This document shows, one piece after another, positions 49,769 to 63,164 of a DNA stretch of 64,000 nucleotides (its first letter is position 1; each line of letters starts with the position of its first letter). Under the pieces are notes generated by a model that was given only the letters and a program-made list of their open reading frames with translations, was not told the DNA's origin and did no database searches. The stretch covers positions 62,001 through 126,000 of the forward strand of contig NW_026516281.1 of assembly GCF_025602895.1 (NCBI RefSeq), written 5' to 3'. Both the position numbers and the translations under genes were made by a program. The stretch is from Polychytrium aggregatum. Its lineage: Eukaryota > Chytridiomycota > Chytridiomycetes > Polychytriales.

Positions 49769-50613
49769 GGCTGGTTGCTTGCGTGTGTCTGGAGGACTGC
49801 GGATGGACGGGGCAAGACGACGGGCGAGACGATGGGCGAAAGATCGGGATGGACTGGGGGAAAGGCGGGGCTTGCAGATGAGCCCGCTGGTTCGGCGCAG
49901 GCGACAGCCAAAGCCGCCAACGCGCACTGGGGCCGATTGGCAGCGGGACGCGATTGGCCGGCGGGCTGGTGCGACAGGGGAGGTGCACAAGCGACTGTAT
50001 TCGGTGGATGCAAGGGTCTGGTGTCGGGACGCCGACGTCAAGCGACGGGGACAGCACGGGCGCAGAGACATGCGCCGCCAACATATTATGGGAGATGGGA
50101 AGAAGAAGAAGAAAAGCCAGCTACGGACGTATTGGCGAGGGAGCCTGATGGACATGGGAAGGAAGACGCTGCGAGGGCGGAGGCAACACAGCCAAACGGA
50201 TCAAGAGTGAAAGCATGTGTCCGGGGTGGACGAAACCGATGCATCAACCACAGCAGCAACGACAGCCGATCAGCGGACTGCCGTCGTAAGACAGAGACAG
50301 GGGATAGCGAATGGAGGTGGACGGCGCTGGTCCCGGCTAGAATGAGGCGTGTGTGTGCATCGGAACGATGGCTGCCTGGACCGCGGATGAGGCCCTTCTA
50401 GAGCAGAAGCCGGCATTGGCAGATATGGAGCGGACGGAAGCATTGCGATTGATTGAATCGAGTGAATTGAGAGCGAGAGGGTGTGGGCGGGTCGATAATC
50501 GAGATGACAGAGCGAAAGGCAAGGGATAGAACAAGAGACAAGCGAAGGAGGAGGGACGGGATCGCACGCGAGCCCTCATTTGCCGGGGACAGTTATGCAT
50601 CCTCCAGCACCAT
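49769..50613. other. Spacer with no recognised gene
   Basis: This is the upstream side of the epimerase and the 3' side of the SH3 protein gene. Open frames on both strands are compositional. An AGAAGA purine run lies near 50100-50115. Nothing else is claimed. Confidence 0.4.
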
Positions 50614-52946
50614 CTACTTCTGGATCAGCTTCTTCTTGGCGAGATAGTCCACAGGGTTGATCTTTCCGCTGATCAGGAGCTGGTCGAGCTCGCTCAAGGT
50701 CAGGGGTGCCTCGGGCTCGGCAGCAGTAACGGGCTCGGGGGTGCTGGAGGCAGCAGCTTCGGATGCATCAACCGGCTCCTCCTCCTGGACGTCGCTGATC
50801 TCCGCGGGGGTCTTTTCGGTTGACAGAGCCGACGACGACTCGGCCTCGGAGCGAGAGGAGCTTGAGTGGCGCGTGGCCGATCCATCAACGGTATCGGGCT
50901 GGAAGGACAGTCCCGTGCGGGGCGGCACACTCATCGGGAACATGGGAGTGACCGGGATGGCATCAACGGCGATGCGCTGGTTCATGGGCGTGCGGTCGAC
51001 GATCGAAGGCGAGGCGAGGCCGGCCAGGATTTCGGATGCGGGTCGGCTGATTTCCGAGTTGCTCTCGGCATCCTCGGACGACAGGGTCGAGCGAGGGGCT
51101 TTGGGAGGGCGAACGGGGGTAGAGTCCGGCTGGGCTGCCGTCTTGGGCTCATCCGCGGGGGCACCGCCGGTCTCGTCGATCAGCTCTCGTTGAATATCCG
51201 AGAGGAGGTCGTCCAGGCTCTTGAGGTCGACGCCCTCGCGCTCCGGAGCAGATGGTGGCTTGGTCTGGGGGGGCGCAGAGTGTCCCGTTGCCTGGGAGCC
51301 GGAGCGGGTCAGGTTGGATTGCTGTGAGAGCGAGCGACTCATGTTGGACTGCGACTGCGAGCGATACAGGTTGTGGTGGTGCTGCGACGGTGATCGCGGG
51401 GCCGCATTGTCTTGGGGGCTGCCAGCGACAGCTTGGCCGTGGACGGAAGAACTACCGGGCAGGGGCGTAAAGTGCAGGCGGTTTACGGGGAAGGTTCCGG
51501 TCTGGCCGGTCGACAAGTTGGCACCCTCAGCCCAGCCGTTGGCAAAGATTTGGCTGCGACGTAAAGGAAAGGATGAACAACATGCGTTAGTAGCGATGCA
51601 AGAGAGAGGGACGACACCGTCGACACGACAGAGACACTCTGTCTGGGATCGCTCTCGCACATCGTGGCAACATTCACATACCTGACGCTCATCAAGTCAC
51701 CCGGATGGAGATCAATCTCCTCGTCCATGGTCTTGACATAGGCATGAATGGCGACGGCGCGCCGCTCCGAGGGCTGGCTCTGCCACGGGGCATCGCCGCT
51801 CTGGGACGAGATCGATGGCCGCGGTTGAAGCTGGGAGCGAGGAACACGGACCTGTGCCTGTGCCTGTGCCTGGGCCTGGGCCTGGGCCGACCACTGCTGC
51901 TGATGTTGCTGATGTTGCTGCTGTTGCTGCTGTTGCTGCTGTTGCTGCTGAGGCGATTGAGGAAGAGGCTGACTCGGGAGTTTGTTTTGGTGGGGACTGG
52001 GCAGAGGGGACTGGGGAGGTGGGTTGGAGCTGCCCTGGTACTTTGCGTACTGCTGCTGATAGAGCTGCTGCTGCTGCTGCTGCTGTTGTTGTTGTTGTAG
52101 CTGTTGTTGTTGTTGTTGTAGCTGTTGCTGGTAGAACTGTTGCTGCTGTTGCTGTTGCTGCTGGAGAAGCTGTTGCTGTTGCTGTTGCTGCTGGAGAAGC
52201 TGTTGCTGCTGATACAGCTGTTGTTGCTGCTGTGGGTACAGCTGCGGGTACTGCTGGTACGGCTGCATGCCAGGATCCACTGCGACTGGCTCAGGCGGCA
52301 GCATACCTCGCGTGGGCACGGGCTGGACGCCGTAGGGGTTCTGCAGCTGGGAGTTCTGGCCATAGGCTGACCGGGGAGGCTCGACGAGGGGCTGCTGAAA
52401 GTTGGGATAGGTGCTCACAGCCGAGCGCGGAGGGACGACGGCAGTTCCATCGTACATGCCTGGCATCTGCTGGCGGCGCCGCTGGTCCTGGAACGAGTCA
52501 TAGGACATATCGGCCGAGGGAGAGGGGCTGTATCGCTCAGACTGCAAGCCTCTGCCAGAAGGGGTCTTGGCGAGCCCGGGATAGTTGTGGCTACCATACG
52601 AGGATGAGAGCGAAGCAGTATCAGCCGAGAGGGCGTTGGTGGACTTTGATCGATGCATCATGAGCCCATTGGTAAGGACGACGGGCTGGGGCTCGTCGTT
52701 GGTCTTGGACCTGGAGCGGAACACGTTATCGGACGAGTCCGAGGTGGCCACAGGGGGGATCGAGGGGGAGGTCTTTGCTGAGCGGGACCATGCCGAGGGC
52801 TTGGGCGACTTTGACGGCAGGCTCTGGGGACTGGGGGACTCTGAAGACTTTGCGGGGCTGCTGGTGTTGTTGTTGCTGATGGACTTGACGTTGATGGGAC
52901 GGCTGAAGGCCGCGCCGGCAATTCCGGCACCGTGCATTCCGTACAT
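50614..52946 (-). CDS. Polyglutamine-rich SH3-domain protein, not otherwise recognised
   Basis: Two exons, 51682-52946 and 50614-51553, join in phase to 734 residues. The N-terminal half is disordered and Ser/Pro-rich, then strongly Gln-rich (many QQQ runs and an Ala-Gln stretch). An SH3 domain spans the exon junction: RRAVAIHAYVKTMDEEIDLH, then PGDLMSVSQIFANGWAEGAN and LSTGQTGTFPVNRL, which shows the usual ALYDY-like, Gly-Trp and Pro-Val-Asn positions. After it comes another Ser/Pro-rich linker and a conserved-looking C-terminal helix LSELDQLLISGKINPVDYLA followed by KKKLIQK. The start ATG at 52944-52946 has a CACC context; earlier in-frame ATGs lie in a GGTGGA-repeat leader. SH3 proteins usually bind proline-rich partners in the actin cortex or in signalling, but no specific role can be assigned. 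Confidence 0.8.
51895..52235 (-). repeat. Polyglutamine and Ala-Gln repeats in the SH3 gene
   Basis: Long CAG/CAA codon runs encode Gln stretches at about 51891-51948 and 52051-52235, with an Ala-Gln run at about 51855-51885. Reading frame is maintained. Confidence 0.9.
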
Positions 52947-54866
52947 GGTGGGCAGATGGTTATGAATGGGGGATCCCAAGGGTGGTGGAGGTGGTGGAGG
53001 TGGTGGTGGAGGAAAATGGCACGAGGAAAGGAGAAAGAAGGGCGTGGGCCAAAAGTGCGGAGACGACCAAGAAGGTAGAAGCGAGGCCGTGCGCCGCGAC
53101 GAGAGGCGAGAGAAGCCGATGCAAGGGGAGGGGTTGGACTTTTGCACAGACAGGAGCAGCAGGCGGCGCGGAGGCAGGTGCTTTTAAGACGGCGGCGCGA
53201 GATGCGGGAGATGCGGGAGGAAGAGCAGGAGAGGGCTGACGGCAAGCCAGTGCTGAGGAAACCCAAATGCCGAGGGGAAGAGCAGCCAGGACCGATCGGC
53301 GGCTCGGGCGGGATCGAGCGTGGGACGACGGATGCGGCAGCAAGGACGAGCCACGACAAGCAGCAGGCGGCACACGAGCAGCACGGAGACGAGCCACGGA
53401 AGTGCTTGAGGCGAATGGCTGCAAACATCGCGGGATGTCACGCGTGGAGACTGGGAGCACAAGCGACGACGCATGAAGACAGGGGCGACTGGGACATGTT
53501 GGGCAAACATGGCGGGCATGAGCGAGATGCATGAGAGGGCGGGTGCCCCGGGGCTGCCAAGTGCATCGGGAGAAGACGGCTGATGCAGAGACAGGGCAGC
53601 GGTAACGGCATCGGTAACGGGAACGGGAAAGGACGAGGGTGTCTGTAGCGACCAGGAACTGGATGTGCTGAGAAGACTGGCGGAACTTTGCAAGTTAAGA
53701 CTGGGTGGCTGACCAGTGGCTGACCAGTGGCCGACGGGAATGGCAGAGGGTGGGCCAAGCAAAGCCTGCAGACGACAAACAAACACTGACAGAACAGAGC
53801 AGCAAAAGCCATACAGCCCGTGCGACCGGGCACAGCCCGTGGGAACGGGACCAGCCACGGAGACACCGGTGCGACGGGGCGGCGGGGCCGCAACACGCCA
53901 GGACGGGCACAAGGGTCAGCAGGGACGGCACAAGGCGGCAGGGGTGCGGGCGGCAGCACCACTGGCTGAAGCGACGGCCGGGTGGTGGCTGGGCGATGGC
54001 CGAGAGATGGGGAGACAACGGAGAGAGACAGATGCAAGCGATGGTGGACAGAGACGATGGGCAGATGCAAGCGATGATGCACAGACATGGTATTCCGTAC
54101 CAGCACGGACATGGTATTCCATGCCAGCACAGCATCGACACAGTATCCACACAGTGTCAACCAAACACACCACCAACAAGCTCACCGCATCCAATACCAC
54201 AGCCGCAAACATTTGCACAAGCGCGTTCAGCCGCGAGTGGTGCACTGCTCCAAGGCGGCGAGCCTGTGCTGCCGTGGCCCGGGCGGCTGTGCGCGGGGGG
54301 AGCGTGGCGCAAGCGGATCGACCCGCCCTCGACCCGCCCTCGACCCGCCCTCGACCCGCCCTCGACCCGCCCTCGATCCGCCCTCGACCCCGATCCAGCC
54401 AGCCGTCACACGCTCCCGTCACGCGCCCGCCACGCGCCCGCGCCCATTGGCCAGCGGCGGAGTCCGGTCCGCCAATCGGCACAGCGCTCCGCAGCCCCAT
54501 ATTTCACCATGTTGCCCCTGGTTGCTGCTGTCCGTCTGCTGGGCCTGTTGGAAGCGTGCCGGGGTCTCTCGTCTGTCCGGGCTGTCCCGATCCACCCCAC
54601 AAGCAAGCAAGCAAGCCTACTCGCCTGCTGCCCACGCCCGAGGGCATGCCATCGGCCCCAACCTACCGCTGCACTGCGTTGCCAGCGCACCCGCCTCGTC
54701 GGGATCGTCCTGCAGCACCAGCCAGCCTTCGCACGACCCAGGCAGGACTCGGTCTTTCCTCCTTGCTGCTGCCCCTCCGGCCGCCTCTCCGGTCTCCCCC
54801 GATCGCGCCCGCCGCCAGCCTGACTCTATCGCACCTCACCATCGTACCATCCACACCTGTTTCGCC
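52947..54866. promoter_or_regulatory. 1.9-kb divergent spacer between the SH3 and transcription-factor-like genes
   Basis: Both flanking genes start here and read outward, so the spacer probably holds both promoters. A GGTGGAGGT trinucleotide-type run lies at 52981-53012, in the leader of the SH3 gene. The plus-strand part before 54867 is pyrimidine-rich. Overlapping open frames on both strands have no recognisable similarity. Confidence 0.45.
54320..54385. repeat. 11-bp tandem repeat, 6 copies
   Basis: GACCCGCCCTC is repeated six times head to tail, the last with one change (GATCCGCCCTC). It lies about 0.5 kb upstream of the transcription-factor-like gene. Confidence 0.9.
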
Positions 54867-58000
<3,134 letters not shown>

Positions 58001-58972
58001 ATTCCGTTGCATTCTCATGTCCCTGTATCATATCTTCTCACCCCTTCATCACCACTACCACCATCACCACCACCACGCTATCGCCCTTCGGCATTTCCCA
58101 TCATAACGGTGGGCTTTTGGCAGTTCCGTTTCCCCAGAGCAACACAGCGCGGTCGAGCGTGAGAGCAGCCCTTTGCAACTTGGCTGAGATCATATAGACC
58201 CCTCACGGAGCCTTCATTTTGCTTCTGCGCTTGCCCCACTCGAATATGTGTACATTGGCCATAGCTTGGCCCTCTTTCGTTACAGCAACCATGATATGTC
58301 CCCCTCCCGCTTCTTGCCCCGCCTTTATGAATCTGTATTTACTTCTTTCTCTCTCCGACATTTACTCACTCTCAATCAGTAACTCTGTCAGTGCCGCTAC
58401 CGAGCTCTCCACTGGCATGTTTGCAAACTCTCCGCCATCTGCTTCGACCGATCTTCTCTGGAGCTTGGCTTGGATCTACTATTAGCAGATTCAGCCAAAC
58501 CTTGCCCCGAAATCCCTCCAGCCCCCCCCATCCCGAGTGGATCGGGGAATCGGAGACGAGTTCGCCGAGACTACATCAACCAGGGAGGCAGCCCTGATGC
58601 GTCTGAAGATCTCTGTGTCGCAGGGACGGATTGCTGTTTCCGTTCGGCCACTTCCCATATTCGTTGACTTGATACCCGCACGCCAATAGACCACACCGAT
58701 GCAAACGGCCAGCTAGTGCAGCCTATTGAGGACGTCCGTCCACCGCTTCGTGTCATCCAGTGGGCCCTCCATCCTGTCTGCCATCATACTCGAGCAAGAG
58801 AACGCCATGCGCTAAGATCGCCGTGTTTCATCCTGTGCTCGTGCGTCACATGGAGGTCATGATTCCGCAGGCGCTCATCCAGCATCTGCCGACTTCCAGG
58901 CTTCCAATCGACGCCGGCTCGAATCCTTCCCTCCCTTCCCACCCAACTCGCCCACACAGTCAAGGTGAATCC
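58001..58972. other. Spacer between convergent genes, no gene recognised
   Basis: The transcription-factor-like gene ends on the left and the methyltransferase gene ends on the right, so this is 3' flank for both. A CACCAC-rich run lies at about 58049-58078. Small open frames show no similarity. Confidence 0.4.
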
Positions 58973-61050
58973 TTAACGAATGTCTTCGAGATCACCCAGG
59001 TTTTTGCGGATTCTCCATTCGGTGGGGTAGTGCTGGTTGACCCGTTTCCGCTTGCCGTCGTCGATCACCCGGATCCACCCGAGCCCGCAGCCGCCATACG
59101 AAACGACGCCCCATGACTGCAGGTTGTGTTGCCCCACGATCTGGTCAATACCCGGGATCGGCTTCTTTTGCAGGTAGTAGAGGCTCTGCTGCCTATCCAG
59201 TTCAATCGCCCACACTCCCCGGGAATCTTGTGAAGTTGGAAAGGGTGAGGCCGTGTCACCCAGGAGGGTTTCGGATGGGATCGTTGAGCCATGCGATGAA
59301 TCCGATCGGGCAAGTACTTGATCGTTTGTTGGTTGCTCTTCAGCAAACGCCTTGGATTGCGACCGGATAACTTGCCCCTTGCGCAAGAACGGCGAGAGTG
59401 CCAGCTCTGCAGATGGAACGAATCGGTCGTTTTGGATCTCACCAGCGACCACCCCAAGCTTGCGCACCTGGAGCCCCGAATACGCAATCCGAGTCAGGGT
59501 GGCCTCGACGGACGCCGGGACGAGATGGACAAGTCGCCGAGGCATCCCCGCTGCAGATTGTCTGCCGTCGCCCTCGCGACCATGTTCTCCGTTTCCAGAC
59601 TTTTCCCGCGCTGGCTTGATATAAGTCGATATCAACGGCAGATATTTGGCGCCTAGAGGATCCTGCGGCCGATCCAGGCGGATGTAGTCCTTGCATTGCT
59701 GCCACTCTTTGCGTGTCGGGCGACGCAACGATCGGTGCTTGTCATCGCCACTGCTGCTGCTGCTGCTGCTGTTGGCCGTGGCGGAGGACCTGGTGCCAGC
59801 ATTGGTGGGAGCGGATCTGGACTTTTTCTTGGTCTTTGTTGGTCGTGGCAGATGCTCGCGGATCTCGGGCGGGATTGCTTTGACGGTAAAACTGGCAAGG
59901 AATAGCCCCTCGCCTCGGACCCGATGCGGCAGGCAGTAGTACACTGGATGGTGAGGGTGCTGTTCCTGTTCCTGTTGGGACGGTTGCTCCTCGAGGTCGT
60001 GTGCTGGCAATGGCTCGCTCGAGCTCGGGTCGTCCAGCCATAGATCGTGGTCGCTCTCGCCATCGTCGTCGTCGATTGTGTCCTCCGGCTGGAAGGCTGA
60101 GTCGCCGGGACTCACGGGAACCTCGACAGCGACAACACCCCAGTTCGAGGCCATCGGGATCGGATTCGGCTCCAGGTAGGACCCATATCGGCTCCAGATC
60201 CACTTGACGTTATCTTCGTTTTCTTCCGTCTCGAGGGTGCAGGTCATGAAGACAAGGGTGCCTCCGGGCCGGACCAGCCGCACAGCATCGTCAAGGAGCG
60301 TCTTTTGGATCCGTGAGAGTTGCCGAACCAAATTTGGAGACCAGTTCTGGATGGCTTCGCCGACGACAGACCTCGATAGTTCGCGGCGAAACAGCCCTTC
60401 GCCGCTGCAAGGAGCTGGCGGTGGTAAGTCGTTGAAGTCGGAGAAAGGATGGATGTGGGGTAACAAGACAGACGCCGTTATTACTTGGCTATATCGTCCA
60501 AGACATGGCAACCGTGGCCGAAAAGCGATCATACGCAGCGAGCGATCATGGCCGACATATCCAGGGCATCCCCACAGCGAGGACACATCAGCACGACACC
60601 AAAGCCATGACAGCGCCCTCCCTCGCCGGCAGAATAGCGGTCGCTGTACCATCCACAATCACCACGTCAAAGGTCTCCTCCAGACCGGCTTCGATGAAGT
60701 CGCTGCTTCGGTTTTGGGTGATAGCCGAGCCTGGCAAATCCGTCTTGCTCAGGATCTCTTCGAGCACTGCCGCGCGTTGCCCGACAATCTCGTTCGAGAC
60801 AATGACGCTGTTGGATCGATCGAGGAGGGAGGCGATCACGCCGGTCTAGATGGGGCGTTCGATTTCGGCATCGCCCACATCCGGCAATTGTGGAGGGTGA
60901 GTGTGGGCAAACCCAACTCAGATAGATCTGGATTGTGCCCGCCTCCTCCCAGACCAACCGATTGATTTCCAGCGGGAGCTTGGACACAAGCACACCAGAC
61001 ATACCTTTCCTCCAGGAGCCGCTACAGGCCCAAATCGGTTCATTTCATGC

Positions 61051-61081
<31 letters not shown>

Positions 61082-61947
61082 TCGGGAGCAGAAAGATCAC
61101 AAAAACACCGGTCCGTCAGACGAACAATGCAGCAACCTGTTGGCCACCCGACTGGTCCCGGACCTTTCAGCGACAGAACAGTCCGTCGCAACCACGGCAA
61201 CTGGCTGCGTCGCCATGCATTCAGTAGCCGCATGAGCTCGATCCAAACCAAACCAACCAAACCAGGCCCGATTCACATGGGATACCATCTCGCCGCTCCA
61301 GATCCCTTACCACAGAGATCCAGGACAACGAGGGGGTCGTCCGATCGAGCACTCTTCGTCTGCAGAACCGGGACGCTCTGCGGAAATAGCATCGACGAGG
61401 CATCTTGAGGATAAAACACCCCGGCATTCAATAGCGGGTTGAGCTGGTAGAGCGGCCGCCGAGGCAGAATACGGCCGTACTGGGCAAACCAGGGCACAGC
61501 TTCTCCCAGTTCCTCAGTGCTGCGGGAGCCGGTGGACTCGGGTCCCTCAGGATCGACATCGGCATCGAGAGGGGCAGCGTCATCGGCATTGACATCAACA
61601 TCGGCAGATAGATCTGTCGGCAGCTTCGGAGAGTCAAAGTCGCTAGATGTGAAGATCGGGATCGTCGGGTGCTTTGACGGATTGAGTCGGATGGAGGGTA
61701 CGGCAGGCTCCGTCATGATGCTCTTGAACAGCCGCTCGGCCTCGACATTGCCAAGCTTGGCTCGCATCCGATCAACAAAGGCCGACGGAAGCACCCGGCT
61801 GGCTTGCAGGTCCGAGCGATCTTGTTTGAGACGCCAGACATTTTTCTTGAGGTGGTGGGGTTTGGAATAGTGCTGCAGTTGGATGCAGAGGACAGGGTAC
61901 CGGCCGCGAAAGGGCCTCCATCGCACATAAGACGTCGGTGTGAGCAT
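58973..61947 (-). CDS. RsmF-type rRNA cytosine-5 methyltransferase (NOL1/NOP2/Sun family), possibly mitochondrial
   Basis: The family transfers methyl from SAM to C5 of cytosine in RNA. From ATG at 61945-61947 the N-terminus reads MLTPTSYVRWRPFRGRYPVL, basic and poor in acids like a mitochondrial presequence. Then come SIRLNPSK, VPWFAQYGRILPRRPLYQLN, LLNAGVFYPQDASSMLFPQS and VVLDLC. A 17-bp exon (61005-61021) supplies the SAM loop AAPGGK. The next exon gives TGVIASLLDRSNSVIVSNEI and DVVIVD, joined to APCSGEGLFRRELS (catalytic-type Cys in motif IV); TLVFMTCTLETEENEDNVKW holds the second Cys. After low-complexity linkers, the C-terminus SWGVVSYGGCGLGWIRVIDD followed by NQHYPTEWRIRKNLGD resembles the PUA-like end of bacterial RsmF. 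The stop is at 58973-58975. An in-frame ATG 30 bases upstream is an alternative start. A possible role is methylation of the mitochondrial small-subunit rRNA; that is inference. Confidence 0.87.
61054..61081. repeat. GA dinucleotide run in a methyltransferase intron
   Basis: About 14 copies of GA, immediately upstream (in gene sense) of the 17-bp exon of the methyltransferase gene. On the sense strand it is a CT-rich polypyrimidine run near the acceptor. Confidence 0.85.
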
Positions 61948-62185
61948 CGCATGAGACAAAGGCGGATCGCCAGCCAAAGAAACGACCAGGGGAGAAACAG
62001 CCGAGCAGGAGGGATGGCAAGATCATGCACAACCCGACAAACCGCGAGCGGGCTTTGTTGGAGGAGCAAAAATGCCGGCAGCAAAGCATATTCCAGAGCG
62101 AAACAGAGCAGTATACATGTTGCTCTGGCATCAGAGGGCCCGGCGGACAATCCAGTGATTTGGTTGGGACTGAGGGCATGGTTGT

Positions 62186-62330
62186 GAATGCACTCGGTCG
62201 ATCTCCTGCGGCAACGATCGACTGCCATGCATTCCTCCCTCTGGACGGCTCCGTGCAAATGTGGCTCCTCGATATCAAGACTTGGCTCGAGTCGCTCTGC
62301 CTGTCGGCTCCTTGAGACCCACCGTTTGGC
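62186..62330 (-). repeat. Diverged third copy of the RFC-flanking repeat
   Basis: Blocks GAATGCACTCG, TCGATCTCCTG, GCCATGCATTC, ACGGCTCCGTGCA and CACCGTTTGGCCA occur in the same order and orientation as in 37821-38002, with substitutions and an insertion of about 40-50 bases before the last block. Confidence 0.65.
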
Positions 62331-62670
62331 CATGACGAGTGATGGGAGGGTGTATTTGAGCCAATCCAATAAAAAACGCATTTTGGTCGTTTGTGAATGT
62401 TATCGCTCAAACATCGCGTGCTGGCCATGACCATCCAGCGATGAGATTCTGGATCTGAATCAAGGACGCTTTCTCGCCCAGATGACTCCGCGCAAGTGAA
62501 AGGCGCCACCCAGGCGACGGCGATTCAAGCGACTCGATCTCCAGGTGTGCTCACAGTGCCGGAAGCCAAGTGATTCGAGAAGGCCGAGTATCTTGATATC
62601 GGGAAACGATGGATCTGTCCAGAGGGTCAAGTGGATGCACCACACTCCCACATCGAGTGAATGCACCACA

Positions 62671-62727
62671 CAAAGAGATTGCCAACCAGGACCGAAAACA
62701 ATCGCACGGCTTGCCCACTGGAGCCTA
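62671..62727 (+). repeat. Dispersed repeat, copy 2 (57 bp core)
   Basis: Matches 9701-9757 at 52 of 57 positions without gaps, same orientation. Non-coding. Confidence 0.75.
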
Positions 62728-63164
62728 CGGACCAGCAGACTTGAGCTGTTGTTGCCAGAAAGTGACTGTCACGTTTCTTGATGGACTGAATGTATCACCC
62801 TTTCACAATCTCCGCAATGGTAACCTTGGCCACCCCAGGTCCTGCTTGATGTGGTACTCGGTGCCGCAATTTTGATATCGATGTGGAACTATATGGAATG
62901 GCTATTGCATCTGGCCTTGTATGCTGAGTCCGCGAGGCTCGATTCTATGATCGATTTCATGTTCAATGACTGTGGCAGTGTTGTGGCAGTATATGTGGCA
63001 ACAGCGACTCCAGCCAACAAACCATCGGATCGAGCCAGGCTTGTGTGTGTGTGTTCGATGGCCAGGGTTTGGCCTGCCAGGGTTTGGCTTGCTTCGCCAC
63101 AACCTGCCTTTCTGTCTCCTGTCTATCTCCATCATCCACTTGCCTCCATCCAGTCTCCATCAAC

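Larger units (their letters stand above)
61948..63164. other. Divergent spacer with two dispersed repeats
   Basis: No gene recognised. It separates the minus-strand methyltransferase start from the plus-strand Sel1 protein start. It holds a diverged copy of the RFC-flanking repeat (62186-62330) and copy 2 of the 57-bp dispersed repeat (62671-62727). A GTGGCAGT-type motif at about 62972-63000 resembles the degenerate run at 37731-37755. Confidence 0.5.
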
